Shown here: positions 50,648 to 60,381 of the stretch, one piece after another
Position numbering within the stretch: position 1 is the stretch's first letter
Layout of the letters: each line of letters begins with the position of its first letter
Source of the DNA: an uncultured Ruminococcus sp.
Lineage (GTDB): Bacteria > Bacillota > Clostridia > Oscillospirales > Acutalibacteraceae
Direction: 5' to 3'
NCBI GenBank assembly: GCA_902762615.1
Contig: CACWOX010000008.1
Span: 1 to 64,000, forward strand
DNA: 64,000 nucleotides
Made by a program: the position numbers and the translations under genes
The notes under the pieces: model-generated
Database searches by the model: none
Seen by the model: only the letters and a program-made list of their open reading frames with translations
Told to the model about the DNA's origin: nothing

Positions 50648-51940
50648 TTATTTTTCAGACTCGGCTTCCAGCGTTTTTGATGAATAGCTCACGTCGCTGT
50701 CGCTCAGCAAATTGCTCACACGAATTTCTGACGAGCTGCATATGACACAGCTGTCACGGCAGAAGGCAAAGCTGAATTTTCCCTCCGATTTCTTCTGAAG
50801 CTTGAGCGGCGAGAATTTGTCGGAGATGTAAGCACCTTTGACAGCAAGCATAAGCTGCGCACAGCCCTGCGTTCCGGAGCAGACCGTCAGATTGCTCACC
50901 GAAGATCTGCAAATTCCGTCAGACACTGCTATATACGGCGTTATCATCCTGCCGTCCGCGAACTGGTAATAATATCGGTCATTCTGCCTGCTTGCCGGGT
51001 AGTCGTGAAATACAACAACGCTCTTCACATCGCCGCATTGAAGCGACGCCGCCTTATAGATCGTCTGACCCACGCGGTCATATATGGTAGAGCTTATGGA
51101 AATATCCTTGCCACCCAAAGACCTTGTGAATCCCTCGCCGCAGGTGAGATAGCCGTCGGTGAATCCGGCAGCGGCCATTTTTTCCGCCATATAGTCGGCG
51201 GCAAAGGCATTCTTCATCCAGTAGAGATCGACAAAAGCCTCTATCCCGTTTTGGGCAGCGTAATCGAGATATTCCTCCGACACACGAAGCGTCGCGCGGT
51301 TGCCGTCATTTAGTTCAATGTCAATCTGCTTGGGGTCGGCGGCAAAGGAAGCCATTTCCGCAAGCAAGGTGCGATGCTTTTCATTTCCGAGCGGATCAAA
51401 ATCCTCTGCTTCCTCATCTGTTGCGCAGAAAAAGAGCGTCGTATACTGCTCGTAAACAGGTGCCAGAAATAGTTCCCTGCTCTTTGCTTGCGTTAGCAGT
51501 ACAAGCGCGTCATATGCCTCTTTGTCAAGCACAACAGGCTTGTTGACATTGGCGATGAGCAGCCCGATTCCGTGAATGTTGTCATCTGTGACCGAGGACG
51601 AAAAAAGCTTCTCAGCCTCAGTGGACACATCGGTGTATAAAGCTGTCAGCGCCTTGATCTGTCCCGAAGGCGAACTTCCGTCGGCTCCCGCGTTGTAATG
51701 CAGCACAAATTCGGAAGCACATGTCGGTTCGCCGGAATTGTTGGCCTCTATCTCCGTCCAGCCCGGCTCCTTCGCAAGCAGACCGTTTACCGCCCAGACA
51801 AATGCCAAAATACCGACGGCAGCCAGCATGATAGCCGCTGCCGTCTTGATCTTAAAACTTTTAGAGCTTTCCTCAGGCAGGTCGATGCGCTCAATACGCG
51901 ATTCGGAGGAATAACCCCTTCCGGTGCTAAACCAACCCAT
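50648..51940 (-). CDS. membrane-anchored protein resembling a degenerate ApbE
   Basis: 430 residues with a cytoplasmic N-terminus, one membrane helix (about 32-55) and a large extracellular domain. The stretch DLYWMKNAFAADYMAEKMAAAGFTDGYLTCGEGFTRSLGG follows the ApbE pattern DLGGIAKGYAADRAVELL...GALVNLGGDIRALG, but the Gly-rich core is altered. Earlier, IKALTALYTDVSTEAEKLF and KEAYDALVLLTQAKSRELF resemble the ApbE N-terminal helices. The ApbE C-terminal His/Asp motif is not visible, so flavin transfer is doubtful. It starts four bases after the OppF stop, as the last gene of the opp operon. It could be an extracytoplasmic accessory protein. Confidence 0.6.
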   Translation of the reverse strand: MGWFSTGRGYSSESRIERIDLPEESSKSFKIKTAAAIMLAAVGILAFVWAVNGLLAKEPGWTEIEANNSGEPTCASEFVLHYNAGADGSSPSGQIKALTALYTDVSTEAEKLFSSSVTDDNIHGIGLLIANVNKPVVLDKEAYDALVLLTQAKSRELFLAPVYEQYTTLFFCATDEEAEDFDPLGNEKHRTLLAEMASFAADPKQIDIELNDGNRATLRVSEEYLDYAAQNGIEAFVDLYWMKNAFAADYMAEKMAAAGFTDGYLTCGEGFTRSLGGKDISISSTIYDRVGQTIYKAASLQCGDVKSVVVFHDYPASRQNDRYYYQFADGRMITPYIAVSDGICRSSVSNLTVCSGTQGCAQLMLAVKGAYISDKFSPLKLQKKSEGKFSFAFCRDSCVICSSSEIRVSNLLSDSDVSYSSKTLEAESEK

Positions 51941-51944
51941 ACCG

Positions 51945-53255
51945 TCAGAGTGTTGCCATCCAGAGCATGAGCAGGAAGAGGATTACAATAAACGCAAAGA
52001 CGCCTATGCCTATCAGAGCACCCTTCAGACACGCCTTGAAGTTGCGTATGTGGTTCTTCTTCTTGAAGATAAGACCCACAATAATGCCGATAATTGGCAG
52101 AAAGAAAGCACCGATGGTGTACCACAGGCTGCCTGTGTCGTGAAGCGGAGCTTCCAGAATCGCCTCGTCCACCACATCGCTGACCGGCGTTGCCTCGGCT
52201 TCAAGCTTTGCCTTCTCTTCTTCCGAGAGAATCGTAACCGGCTTGATCGGAACACCCTCATCACGGATGCGCTTGTACTCGGCGATCTCCGAGGGGCTGC
52301 CATATACAAAATGGTTGTGTCCTATATCGCACAGCTCCGGCTTTTCCTTGGAATAATCATGCACAGAGGGGTCGTAGGTGAAAAGCTTCTTATTCTTTTC
52401 CAACTTGGGGTCAGGAATAGGGATAGCCGAAATGAGCGAATGAGTGTAAGGATGGAGCGGGAAGTCAAAAAGCTCCTCGGCAGGTGCAACTTCGACAATA
52501 TCGCCCTTGTAGATAACGGCAATATGGTCGGAAATAAAGCGCACGATAGAGAGATCATGAGCGATAAAGAGATAGGATGTCTCTCTTTCCTTCTGGAATT
52601 TCTTCATAAGGTTGAGGACCTGCGCACGAATGGAAACGTCAAGAGCGGAAATCGGCTCGTCTGCAATGACAAGCTCCGGCTCCATGACCATGGCGCGTGC
52701 CAGACCGATTCTCTGTCGCTGACCGCCGGAAAATTCGTGAGGATAACGGGTCAGATGCTCAGGGAGTAGTCCGACTTCCTTGATCATCTGCTCGACCTTC
52801 TGCACACGGTCGGCTTCATTCTCAAAAAGTCCGAAATTGTAAAGACCTTCGGAGATGATGTAGTCAACTGTGGTGCGTTCGTTGAGGGAGGCGGCGGGAT
52901 CCTGGAAAACCATCTGGATATTCCTGATGACCTCACGGTCAAGGCTGCGGGGAATCTTGCCGGAAATACGCACGCCTTTGTAAAGTATCTCACCGTTGGC
53001 GCAGGGATTGACACGAATAACGGCTCTGCCGATAGTGGTTTTGCCCGAACCGGATTCGCCGACCAGCGAGAACGTCTCACCCTTATAGATATCGAAGGAG
53101 GCATTCTTTACCGCCTTAACAGCGTTGTCGCCCTTGCCGAAGGTAATATCGACGTTCTTGAGAGACAGAAGTATCTCCTTGCCGTTTTCATCTATTGGAC
53201 CTTGCTCCGGAAGGGTCGCAACGGTTTCTGTTTGATTCTTTTTCTTATTAAACAC
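51945..53255 (-). CDS. oppF: oligopeptide ABC transporter ATPase OppF with C-terminal membrane anchor
   Basis: 436 residues from GTG 53255 (AGGAG eight bases ahead; the GTG at 53264 lies in that site). The ATPase part (about 20-320) has [39 protein letters not shown] and an Opp C-terminal motif ([20 protein letters not shown]). It continues about 100 residues beyond a normal OppF. A linker ends in two hydrophobic helices ([19 protein letters not shown] and [18 protein letters not shown]) split by a basic [15 protein letters not shown] loop. This tail would anchor the ATPase in the membrane. It follows oppD after 11 bases. Confidence 0.85.
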   Translation of the reverse strand: MFNKKKNQTETVATLPEQGPIDENGKEILLSLKNVDITFGKGDNAVKAVKNASFDIYKGETFSLVGESGSGKTTIGRAVIRVNPCANGEILYKGVRISGKIPRSLDREVIRNIQMVFQDPAASLNERTTVDYIISEGLYNFGLFENEADRVQKVEQMIKEVGLLPEHLTRYPHEFSGGQRQRIGLARAMVMEPELVIADEPISALDVSIRAQVLNLMKKFQKERETSYLFIAHDLSIVRFISDHIAVIYKGDIVEVAPAEELFDFPLHPYTHSLISAIPIPDPKLEKNKKLFTYDPSVHDYSKEKPELCDIGHNHFVYGSPSEIAEYKRIRDEGVPIKPVTILSEEEKAKLEAEATPVSDVVDEAILEAPLHDTGSLWYTIGAFFLPIIGIIVGLIFKKKNHIRNFKACLKGALIGIGVFAFIVILFLLMLWMATL

Positions 53256-53266
53256 AGCAGACACTC

Positions 53267-55015
53267 CTATATATTAAAAGCTTTCATCAGCTTCTCGTGA
53301 ATACCCTGAATAGCTTCCGGTTTTTCCACATGGGGAGATCTCGGGTCAAGCAGCCATGTCTTGGCGAAATGGGTTTCGCTCACCTGATACATCGGCGGCT
53401 CCTTCAGGGTATCTATCTTCATGCAATAGGGATTTCTGGGAGCGAAGGGATCGCCCACGATCTTGTTGTAGAGCGACGGCGGCGTGCCGGTGATGGAATA
53501 AAGCTCGGTATTCCTCTGAGCAAGCTGAGGCAGCGACGACAGCAGCGCCCATGTGTAGGGGTGGCGCGGGTCATAGAATACCTCGTCCACCTTGCCCAGC
53601 TCTACGATCTGACCGGCATACAGCACGGCAACGCGGTCGGCAATGTTAGCGACAACGCCGAGGTCGTGTGTGATGAATACGATCGTATAGTTGAATTCCT
53701 TCTGCAAATCCTTGAGGAGCTTGAGTATCTGCGCCTGAATGGTAACGTCAAGCGCTGTGGTCGGCTCGTCGCAGATCAGTATCTTCGGCTGGCAGGAAAG
53801 TGCGATGGCAATAACGATTCTCTGTCTCATACCGCCCGAATACTGGAACGGATAATCGTCAAAGCGGTTTTCCGCGTTGGGAATACCGACCTTCTTCATC
53901 AGCTTCATTGCCCTCTCTCTCGCCTCTATCTCAGTCACATTCTGGTGCTTCATGATGATGGAGGTGATCTGTTTGCCTATGGTAATAATCGGGTTAAGGG
54001 AGGTCATGGGATCCTGGAAAACAGTGGCGATTCTGCCGCCGCGAATGTGCATCCAGTCCTTTGAGGATTTGAGCTTAGCGAGATTGAGCATGCCCATGCC
54101 ATGCAGCTTTTCGGGCGTCTCGTCAATATATCTCACAAGGAACGTGACATTCTCAAACACAGCGCTGCGTTCCGAACTGTCATCGAGATTGACGCCCAGC
54201 TTCATCGCCTCTTTGAGGGCATTGAGCAGCTTGTTTGCCTGCTTTTTGCGGGTGTGAGACGTCATTCTCGCAGTAGAGAGCACGATTTCCTTGGCAATCA
54301 TCAGATTGCGCTCCTTCGTTTCAACCGGAATCTCCTGCGCTATCTCCTGATCATATTTGGATTTGAGCTGCTGCATACGGCTCTTGTATTTGCTGTTGAA
54401 GTCAGAATCGCTTGCAGCCTTGCGCTTCTGCTCACTGACAGCCTTTTTCTTCTCAGCTTCAAGCCTCTTGATCTTGTTGTCCATGTCGGCAATCTGCTGG
54501 GTGGTCTCCTTGATCTTGTCCTGCTCGTTTTTGGGATCGAAGGTCTGCTTGAGGTTGAAAAGCTCAGTGCGCTCGAATTTGAGATTCTGCATGCGCTTTT
54601 CAAAGTCTCTCTCCTGCTCTTCGCTCAGATTAGAGTGGGCTTTCTTTGCTGATTCCAGCTTGAGTATAGAGCGATAGGTTTCGCTGCCATTCTCAAGTTT
54701 GGCGTATTCATTGAGCTTTGTGTGATACTCCTCTATCGACTTTTTGAAGTCGTCGTTAAGAGTCACATATGTGTCATTCAGCTCATCGTCGTTGAAGACA
54801 AGGCTGCCGTTGTCGATAAAGCCGTTGCTGTCGAGCATGCCGGCAAATGTCTTGGTGAAAACCGACTTGCCCGAGCCGGATTCACCGACGATGGCAATGG
54901 ATTCATTTTCGTAAATATCCAGCGAAATGCCGCGGATAGCGGTCAGGATTCTGCCGCGCACACGGAATTTCACCACTAAATCCTTGACGGATAACAGTAC
55001 CTTATTGTCTGCCAT
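53267..55015 (-). CDS. oppD: oligopeptide ABC transporter ATPase OppD with large coiled-coil insertion
   Basis: 582 residues against about 330-350 usual. Walker A GESGSGKS (44-51) is followed by a normal SLVFNDDEL stretch. An insert of roughly 230 residues (about 80-310), almost all charged helix ([39 protein letters not shown]), comes next. Then the chain resumes with [15 protein letters not shown] (Q-loop about 334), YSGGMRQR (392-399), [12 protein letters not shown] (Walker B) and a complete Opp C-terminal motif. All catalytic motifs are intact. The insert lies between Walker A and the Q-loop, where the ATPase faces the permease and solvent. GGGAGGT precedes ATG 55015. Confidence 0.9.
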   Translation of the reverse strand: MADNKVLLSVKDLVVKFRVRGRILTAIRGISLDIYENESIAIVGESGSGKSVFTKTFAGMLDSNGFIDNGSLVFNDDELNDTYVTLNDDFKKSIEEYHTKLNEYAKLENGSETYRSILKLESAKKAHSNLSEEQERDFEKRMQNLKFERTELFNLKQTFDPKNEQDKIKETTQQIADMDNKIKRLEAEKKKAVSEQKRKAASDSDFNSKYKSRMQQLKSKYDQEIAQEIPVETKERNLMIAKEIVLSTARMTSHTRKKQANKLLNALKEAMKLGVNLDDSSERSAVFENVTFLVRYIDETPEKLHGMGMLNLAKLKSSKDWMHIRGGRIATVFQDPMTSLNPIITIGKQITSIIMKHQNVTEIEARERAMKLMKKVGIPNAENRFDDYPFQYSGGMRQRIVIAIALSCQPKILICDEPTTALDVTIQAQILKLLKDLQKEFNYTIVFITHDLGVVANIADRVAVLYAGQIVELGKVDEVFYDPRHPYTWALLSSLPQLAQRNTELYSITGTPPSLYNKIVGDPFAPRNPYCMKIDTLKEPPMYQVSETHFAKTWLLDPRSPHVEKPEAIQGIHEKLMKAFNI

Positions 55016-55029
55016 TGTACGTACCTCCC

Positions 55030-56031
55030 TTAAACATGCGTTCTCGGGTCAGAAGCGTCACCGAGATTCTGACCGACGACATAAAGAACGATTGTGATGA
55101 TCGAGGCGACTGTCACAGGACTCCAGAATTCAAATTCCCAGCCGGGGGTGAGCATGGCGGGTTCGGCGGCGTAGATCATCTTGCCGAGCGACATGTCACT
55201 CATACCCATGCCGATGTAGGAAAGAAACACCTCATAAGAAATATAGGTGGGTATTTCAATGGCGAGAAGAGTCACGATGACGGAGGTCATAAAGGGAAGA
55301 ATGTTCTTAACGGCTATTCTGGTGATAGGCGTGCCGAGACAGCGGGAAGCCAGATTGTATTCCCTGTCACGGATAATAATAACCTGTGTTCTGATGAAGT
55401 AGGCAATGCTCAGCCAGCCGGTGACCGTCAGGGCAAAAACCATTGTCCAGAAGTTCGCAGAGAAGATAAGAATCAATACCGAGATAAGGAGAATGTAAGG
55501 AACGTTGGCTATGATGTTGTAGACCTCGTTCATCACCAAATCCACCTTTTTGGAGAAACCCCAGACGGCTCCCACCAAAACGCCGATGGTCATATTGATG
55601 GCGGCGCATATAAGGGCAAGCGAGATGGAGATTCTCGCGCCGTTCCAGACTGCGTCAAAGGTAGATTCTCCCGATCCGCCGGAACCGAGTATCCAGTGGA
55701 TATTCTGACCCATTCTTTCCAGTGCCAGCGACGGCGAAAGATGCTTGGAAGCGCCGTTGAGAATATTCGCAAAACGGTCATACCCGGAAAAGAGCGGATA
55801 GACATAGGAGAATATGATAATCAGCGCCAGCAGAGAAAGCATGAATATATTGATTTTCTTTTTAAAGAACACTCTGAAAACAGAACTCCAGTAGGAGTAA
55901 CGAGGAGCGGTGATTTTTTCCGATTCAAGATCATCGTGCGCCACCGGCGTAAAAAGCTCTGCTTCGGAAAGACCAAGATCGTCCAGAGCAACGAGATTAT
56001 CCGTATTGTATTGATTGAACTGATCCTTCAT
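55030..56031 (-). CDS. oppC: oligopeptide ABC transporter permease OppC
   Basis: 333 residues of the binding-protein-dependent permease type: one N-terminal helix (about 55-75) after a cytoplasmic extension, then five helices. The EAA loop reads REYNLASRCLGTPITRIAVKNILPF, where the permease meets OppD/OppF. The C-terminal region (LSYIGMGMSDMSLGKM, later FEFWSPVTVASIITIVLYVVGQNLGDASDPR) is OppC-typical. AGGCAGG lies immediately before ATG 56031; oppB ends six bases upstream. Confidence 0.92.
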   Translation of the reverse strand: MKDQFNQYNTDNLVALDDLGLSEAELFTPVAHDDLESEKITAPRYSYWSSVFRVFFKKKINIFMLSLLALIIIFSYVYPLFSGYDRFANILNGASKHLSPSLALERMGQNIHWILGSGGSGESTFDAVWNGARISISLALICAAINMTIGVLVGAVWGFSKKVDLVMNEVYNIIANVPYILLISVLILIFSANFWTMVFALTVTGWLSIAYFIRTQVIIIRDREYNLASRCLGTPITRIAVKNILPFMTSVIVTLLAIEIPTYISYEVFLSYIGMGMSDMSLGKMIYAAEPAMLTPGWEFEFWSPVTVASIITIVLYVVGQNLGDASDPRTHV

Positions 56032-56037
56032 CCTGCC

Positions 56038-57609
56038 TTACCTCGCTTTTTCGTTGAATGAGATTCTCGGATCGACCATTGCCATGAGCACGTCGCCGAG
56101 TATTATGGAAACCACGGTAATCAGCGCATAGAAGAGGGTCACGCCTACTATTACACCGTTATCGTAGAAATTGATTGCCTTGGTTAAGAGGTTGCCCGCG
56201 CCGGGAACGACGTAGACGCGTTCAGTGATGATAGCACCGACCACAGCGCCCAGTATGGAGCCGGGGATACCGTGTACAATGGGAATCATCGCGTTTTTGA
56301 GTATATGCTTGCTGAAGATCTCGTCCTCCGAAAGACCGCCCGAACGCGCAAACTTGACATAATCGGAATTCATCTGGTCGATCATGTATCTGCGCAGCCA
56401 GTTCATCAGGCCTGCTACGGACGGCAGCGCCAAGGAGACGATAGGCAGCACATACATCATCCAGTTAGCCTTCTCCATCTCAAAGGTGGTAGGAAGACCG
56501 AGCTTACCGCCGATAGCCTTGAAAAGGAAGATATAAGCGAGCGACGGAACGGCGGAGATGAAGATGATATACATCTTGCCGAGCTTGTCAAAGAATTTAT
56601 CCTTTCTCCTTGCCATCATAACACCGAGAGGAAGTCCCAGCAGATACGACATTGCCGTAGCAATAATGCCGATGACAAACGAGAAACCGACCTTTGACAT
56701 ATTTGCCTTATGGGTCATGACGTTGGTGTAGTTGTCGGTGAAGCGTTCCTTATAAACCGCACTGCTTTTAAGTGATCCGGGGACATAGGTAGCCGTGTGG
56801 AGGTCGTCAGCCGACTGCTCAATATGACCGGTAGGATAGTAAACCGTATCCTGCACATAGGAACCCTGAGACCGGTTCATTGTGTCAAACACATCAAGTC
56901 CCTGGTTTACCGAATAAGAGGTGCCCAGGCTGATGGTCAAAAGATTCTGGTGAATATAGGGGAATTCAGAATCGCAGTAGAGCAGATACTTATGCTTAGT
57001 GCCGTTGCCGATAATGGCTGGGGATAGCGTATCTCCACCGTAAGCAGGATCGTACCATGTGAAATCGATCCATCTGTCGCCTACCGCGTCATCCTCAACG
57101 GCGTGAATATTGTCAATTGTGAAAATATTTTTCAGATAATTCCATAGTCTGTTTAAAACGGGCTTATCCTTGACGGCAAAGTACTGCTCTTTGCCGCCGG
57201 CAGCGTATTTCCTGCCGAGCATCATGGCGTCAAGGCGAGTGACGGTATAGCCCTTGGCGGAATATGTTTCCTCAAATTTCTTGACATACTCCTTGACTAT
57301 TCCGCTGTCATTAAGCGCCTTTTTGCCGAATTTGACAGCTTCAGCCCTTGTCTCTTCATCTATTTCACCAGATTTTCTGAGTTCAAGCAGGTAATCGGCA
57401 TAGGTCACATAATCGAGATAGCCGAAGTCTTCCCATTTCTGGTTTTTATAAGCAACTCTCTGGTTGTTTGCGGTCTTGGTGAAAAGCGGGTCGGAAGCGA
57501 AAATCAGATCCCTGTTCATCAGGGAATAGATCATGATCATAACAATCGCCACCACGATAACGACGGATATCAATCCGTGAATAAGGCGCCTAAAAACATA
57601 TTTAATCAT
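56038..57609 (-). CDS. oppB: oligopeptide ABC transporter permease OppB with large extracytoplasmic insert
   Basis: 523 residues against about 310-320 usual. The first helix (about 10-30) is followed by a hydrophilic segment of roughly 270 residues (about 35-305, including KWEDFGYLDYVTYADYLLEL and TWYDPAYGGDTLSPAIIG) before the remaining five helices. By topology the insert faces outward. The core then follows OppB: SFVIGIIATAMSYLLGLPLGVMMARRK, the EAA loop YVKFARSGGLSEDEIFSKHIL and ending DPRISFNEKAR. The ribosome binding site is weak. The insert may dock the substrate-binding protein. Confidence 0.88.
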   Translation of the reverse strand: MIKYVFRRLIHGLISVVIVVAIVMIMIYSLMNRDLIFASDPLFTKTANNQRVAYKNQKWEDFGYLDYVTYADYLLELRKSGEIDEETRAEAVKFGKKALNDSGIVKEYVKKFEETYSAKGYTVTRLDAMMLGRKYAAGGKEQYFAVKDKPVLNRLWNYLKNIFTIDNIHAVEDDAVGDRWIDFTWYDPAYGGDTLSPAIIGNGTKHKYLLYCDSEFPYIHQNLLTISLGTSYSVNQGLDVFDTMNRSQGSYVQDTVYYPTGHIEQSADDLHTATYVPGSLKSSAVYKERFTDNYTNVMTHKANMSKVGFSFVIGIIATAMSYLLGLPLGVMMARRKDKFFDKLGKMYIIFISAVPSLAYIFLFKAIGGKLGLPTTFEMEKANWMMYVLPIVSLALPSVAGLMNWLRRYMIDQMNSDYVKFARSGGLSEDEIFSKHILKNAMIPIVHGIPGSILGAVVGAIITERVYVVPGAGNLLTKAINFYDNGVIVGVTLFYALITVVSIILGDVLMAMVDPRISFNEKAR

Positions 57610-57637
57610 AATTATTCACTCTGCCATTATTATTGTA

Positions 57638-57682
57638 AGAAGGATGGATCATAAACATAAAACGAATATGACCCATCCTTCT
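57638..57682 (-). other. intercistronic hairpin between oppA and oppB
   Basis: AGAAGGATGG and CCATCCTTCT (10 bp) with an inner TCATA/TATGA extension form a stem without a T run. Placed just after oppA, it would stabilise oppA mRNA and damp read-through, giving more binding protein than transporter. Confidence 0.7.
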
Positions 57683-57779
57683 CCGTCAAAACAAAATATT
57701 AATGCTGAATTTAGGGTTTACAAATTGATCACGCAATGATTCAAAAATAATCTAACAGCAGATATGATCACGCAAAGGA

Positions 57780-59927
57780 TTAATAGAGACCGATGCACTT
57801 GACCATGTAGCCGGCGTAATCAGGCAGGAACGTATCGAGGTAGGTGGAAGGATCACCATAGTCAGGACCCCAACCGGAGAGGTCGTAAATGGAGTAGTTC
57901 GCTTCCTTACCGGAGTCGACATTGTAACCTGCTGCCAACCAAGCGTCGTAGTCAGCACAGCCGATGAGGTTGATGATGACCTTGCCACCGAGAGAAGCCT
58001 CAACGGACTGCTTGAAGGAGTTGGCCTTGTTGGTGTAAACTTCGTTGCTGGAGAGATAAGGCAGATCGAGGTAAATCGGATTTTCCTCATCGATCTTGAC
58101 GTCTTCCTTGGCAAGCTCTTCAATAGCCTTGTCAAGCTCTGCAGCGGCTTCGGTGGGATTGTACCAGCCGTCGAAACCGGAGCTGGAGCCGATGCCGTCG
58201 TCGCCGTTGGGATCCCAGACCTTCATCTTGACGCCGTCAGCGTCGATCTGAGCCTGCATGATCTCACCGTAATAGGTACCTGCCGGGAAAGTCTTGTCGG
58301 TGCCATTGATGGAAACGGTGGTGTCCTCTGTGAGCTTAACAAAGGTACCGGGAGTGTAGGAGTTGATAATGCTGGTGAGCTTGAGATCCTCGCCAACTGA
58401 CTGTGCGTTATATGCGCCTCTGTCGAGACCGAAGCAGATAGCTCTGCGGAAGTGGCTGTTTCTCATAGCCATGTTGGAACGGACCGCATCGTCACCCTTG
58501 ATTTCGGAAACGGCAGCTGTTTCGTCAGCAACATTGGCATAAACGGCACGGTTGACGTTGAGGAAGCCCATGAAAGAAGTAGCGTCAGTTCTGCTTGTGA
58601 AGCCGTACTTGTCGAAGTTGCCGTCAGCCTTGGCAAGCTCCAGAGCGGAAGCATTCAGAGTAGCGCTGACAATTGTTCCCGCGACAGCGTCCTTGTACGC
58701 CTTGGTAGCGTCGGAACCGTCGTTGAAGAGCCAGTTGAATGTCTTGATGTTGATGTTGTCCTTGTTCCAGTAAGTGGGGTTAGCCTTAAAGGTGATGGAG
58801 TTCTCAGGGGTAGCGCCGGTTATGAGGTAGGGACCGCAGTATGCGATGTGGTCAGGATCCTTGCCGTAGGTATAATCGGCAGCGCTGTTGTCATATGCCT
58901 CACCGAACTTACCGCCCTGGGATTCATAGTACTCTCTGCTCATAGGAGCAAAGCAGGTGTAGCCCAGCATGGACATGAAGTAGGGGCAGGGTTCAACAAG
59001 AGTGTAAACCAATGTGGTGTCATCGGGAGCCTTGACGCCGACAGTGGAAAAGTCGGTGGTCTTACCGTTGATATAATCGTCAGCACCAACGATAACAGGC
59101 TGTACAAGCCATTCAACGCCGCCCTTAGCATCAAAGAGGTGGTTCATACCGGCGACGAAGTCGTCAGCCTTGACGTCAGCAACCTTACGACCCTGAGAAT
59201 CAGTCCAGACAAGACCGGACTTGATCTTGAAGGTGTAGGTCAGACCGTCCTCGGAAATCTCAACGCTTTCCGCCAGCGCGGGCTGCTGAACGTTCTCGAC
59301 GTCATACTCATACAGACCGTCATATGTGTAAACAACAGGCTCTGTATCTGCCTGACGGGAGGTTGCCATAATATCCCATGTCTGAGGATCGGAGGTATAG
59401 GGCATTCCGTACTCATCTGTAATGGTGTAACCTTTTTCGGTGAGGTAATCTTTAACTGCCTGCTCATAAGTGCCTGTGCCGGCCTTCTCGCCATAGATCG
59501 CTTTCAGAGCGGCAATGTCTTCCTTGGTGATAAACTCGGTAGTGACAATCGACTGGTGACGTCTGTCCTGATCATTGCCCCAGTAACAAGGGGTAACGGT
59601 GTAAGGAGCAACACGGCTGACACCGTATGTACCGCCTCTGGAAGTAGTTGGGAACATAACCGCGGCTTCCATCAGCTTTGCCTCTGCAACAGCCATCTTG
59701 GCAAATCTCAGGTTGACGTCAGTTTTTTCCGCTCTTGCGTCCTGATAGATCTCGAGGAACGCGCCGAGTTCAGACTGGTAAAGGGTTGAAGACTGCTCTT
59801 CGTAGTCCTTCGTCTGAAGCTCATCGACCATTCCTTCTCCTTCGCCCTTCTTGCCGCAGGCTGCCAGTGACGAAACAAGCAAAGCTGCCGCGAGAAGAAT
59901 GCTCAGGAAACGTGTGGTTTTCTTCAT
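57780..59927 (-). CDS. oppA: oligopeptide ABC transporter substrate-binding lipoprotein OppA
   Basis: 715 residues with a lipoprotein signal ending SSLAAC (Cys24). The SBP_bac_5 fold covers the rest. TFKIKSGLVWTDSQGRKVADVKADDF and YTLVEPCPYFMSMLGYTCFAPMSREYYES precede GPYLITGATPENSITFKANPTYWNKDN. The C-terminal half has MRNSHFRRAICFGLDRGAYN and later DLSGWGPDYGDPSTYLD. It is longer than Gram-negative OppA (about 520), with an N-terminal extension of about 70 residues. Codon use is strongly biased, as in highly expressed genes. AGGAAAACCAAA precedes ATG 59927. Confidence 0.93.
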   Translation of the reverse strand: MKKTTRFLSILLAAALLVSSLAACGKKGEGEGMVDELQTKDYEEQSSTLYQSELGAFLEIYQDARAEKTDVNLRFAKMAVAEAKLMEAAVMFPTTSRGGTYGVSRVAPYTVTPCYWGNDQDRRHQSIVTTEFITKEDIAALKAIYGEKAGTGTYEQAVKDYLTEKGYTITDEYGMPYTSDPQTWDIMATSRQADTEPVVYTYDGLYEYDVENVQQPALAESVEISEDGLTYTFKIKSGLVWTDSQGRKVADVKADDFVAGMNHLFDAKGGVEWLVQPVIVGADDYINGKTTDFSTVGVKAPDDTTLVYTLVEPCPYFMSMLGYTCFAPMSREYYESQGGKFGEAYDNSAADYTYGKDPDHIAYCGPYLITGATPENSITFKANPTYWNKDNINIKTFNWLFNDGSDATKAYKDAVAGTIVSATLNASALELAKADGNFDKYGFTSRTDATSFMGFLNVNRAVYANVADETAAVSEIKGDDAVRSNMAMRNSHFRRAICFGLDRGAYNAQSVGEDLKLTSIINSYTPGTFVKLTEDTTVSINGTDKTFPAGTYYGEIMQAQIDADGVKMKVWDPNGDDGIGSSSGFDGWYNPTEAAAELDKAIEELAKEDVKIDEENPIYLDLPYLSSNEVYTNKANSFKQSVEASLGGKVIINLIGCADYDAWLAAGYNVDSGKEANYSIYDLSGWGPDYGDPSTYLDTFLPDYAGYMVKCIGLY

Positions 59928-59967
59928 TTTGGTTTTCCTCCAATTTAAAAATATAGATATTGAATCT

Positions 59968-60010
59968 ATAACGCAGGGAAGGTCTCGGTCAAAACGCCGA
60001 CCTGCGTTAT
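59968..60010 (-). promoter_or_regulatory. 5' UTR hairpin of the opp mRNA
   Basis: ATAACGCAGG (59968-59977) and CCTGCGTTAT (60001-60010) form a perfect 10-bp stem with an inner CGG/CCG, right at the expected 5' end of the transcript. A stabilising hairpin or regulatory element is likely. Confidence 0.6.
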
Positions 60011-60022
60011 TAATCGTTAAAC

Positions 60023-60051
60023 ATTATAGTACCTTTTAACATTTTAGTCAA
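60023..60051 (-). promoter_or_regulatory. sigma-A promoter of the opp operon
   Basis: Minus strand TTGACT (60051-60046), 17 bases, TATAAT (60028-60023). The region from here to 60335 is A+T-rich and holds no gene that I can see. Confidence 0.88.
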
Positions 60052-60335
60052 GAGCTTTATATAATTAATTTCAGATTTTTGAATTTTTTTGTTGAAGTAA
60101 TTGCAAACGGCGGTTGTCGCTACATAAATTTCTTGCAAATTGCTCATAAAATGTTCAATCTCATCAACTTTTATAACTTAACAAGCCTTATTTTAATTCA
60201 AAATTGGTTGACAATGGCATTATTTAACGTGAATTATTCATACAAAAAGATATTTTTATGCTTTAAATCATGAAAAATTCTCCATTTATTTGACTTTTCA
60301 GCATGGTATAAAAAAAATATCGATACCTTCCAACG

Positions 60336-60369
60336 AAAAGCTGATACCGTTTTTTCGGCACCAGCTTTT
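60336..60369 (-). terminator. terminator of the lipoprotein trio
   Basis: Minus strand AAAAGCTG pairs with CAGCTTTT, with an inner CCG/CGG. It lies 13 bases after the stop at 60382; the T run is short. Confidence 0.6.
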
Positions 60370-60381
60370 ACAGTTATGAGC

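Noticed and set aside
55015-56061. 348-codon plus-strand frame
   Set aside because: Antisense shadow of oppC.
58452-59789. 445-codon plus-strand frame
   Set aside because: Antisense shadow of oppA caused by its biased codon use.
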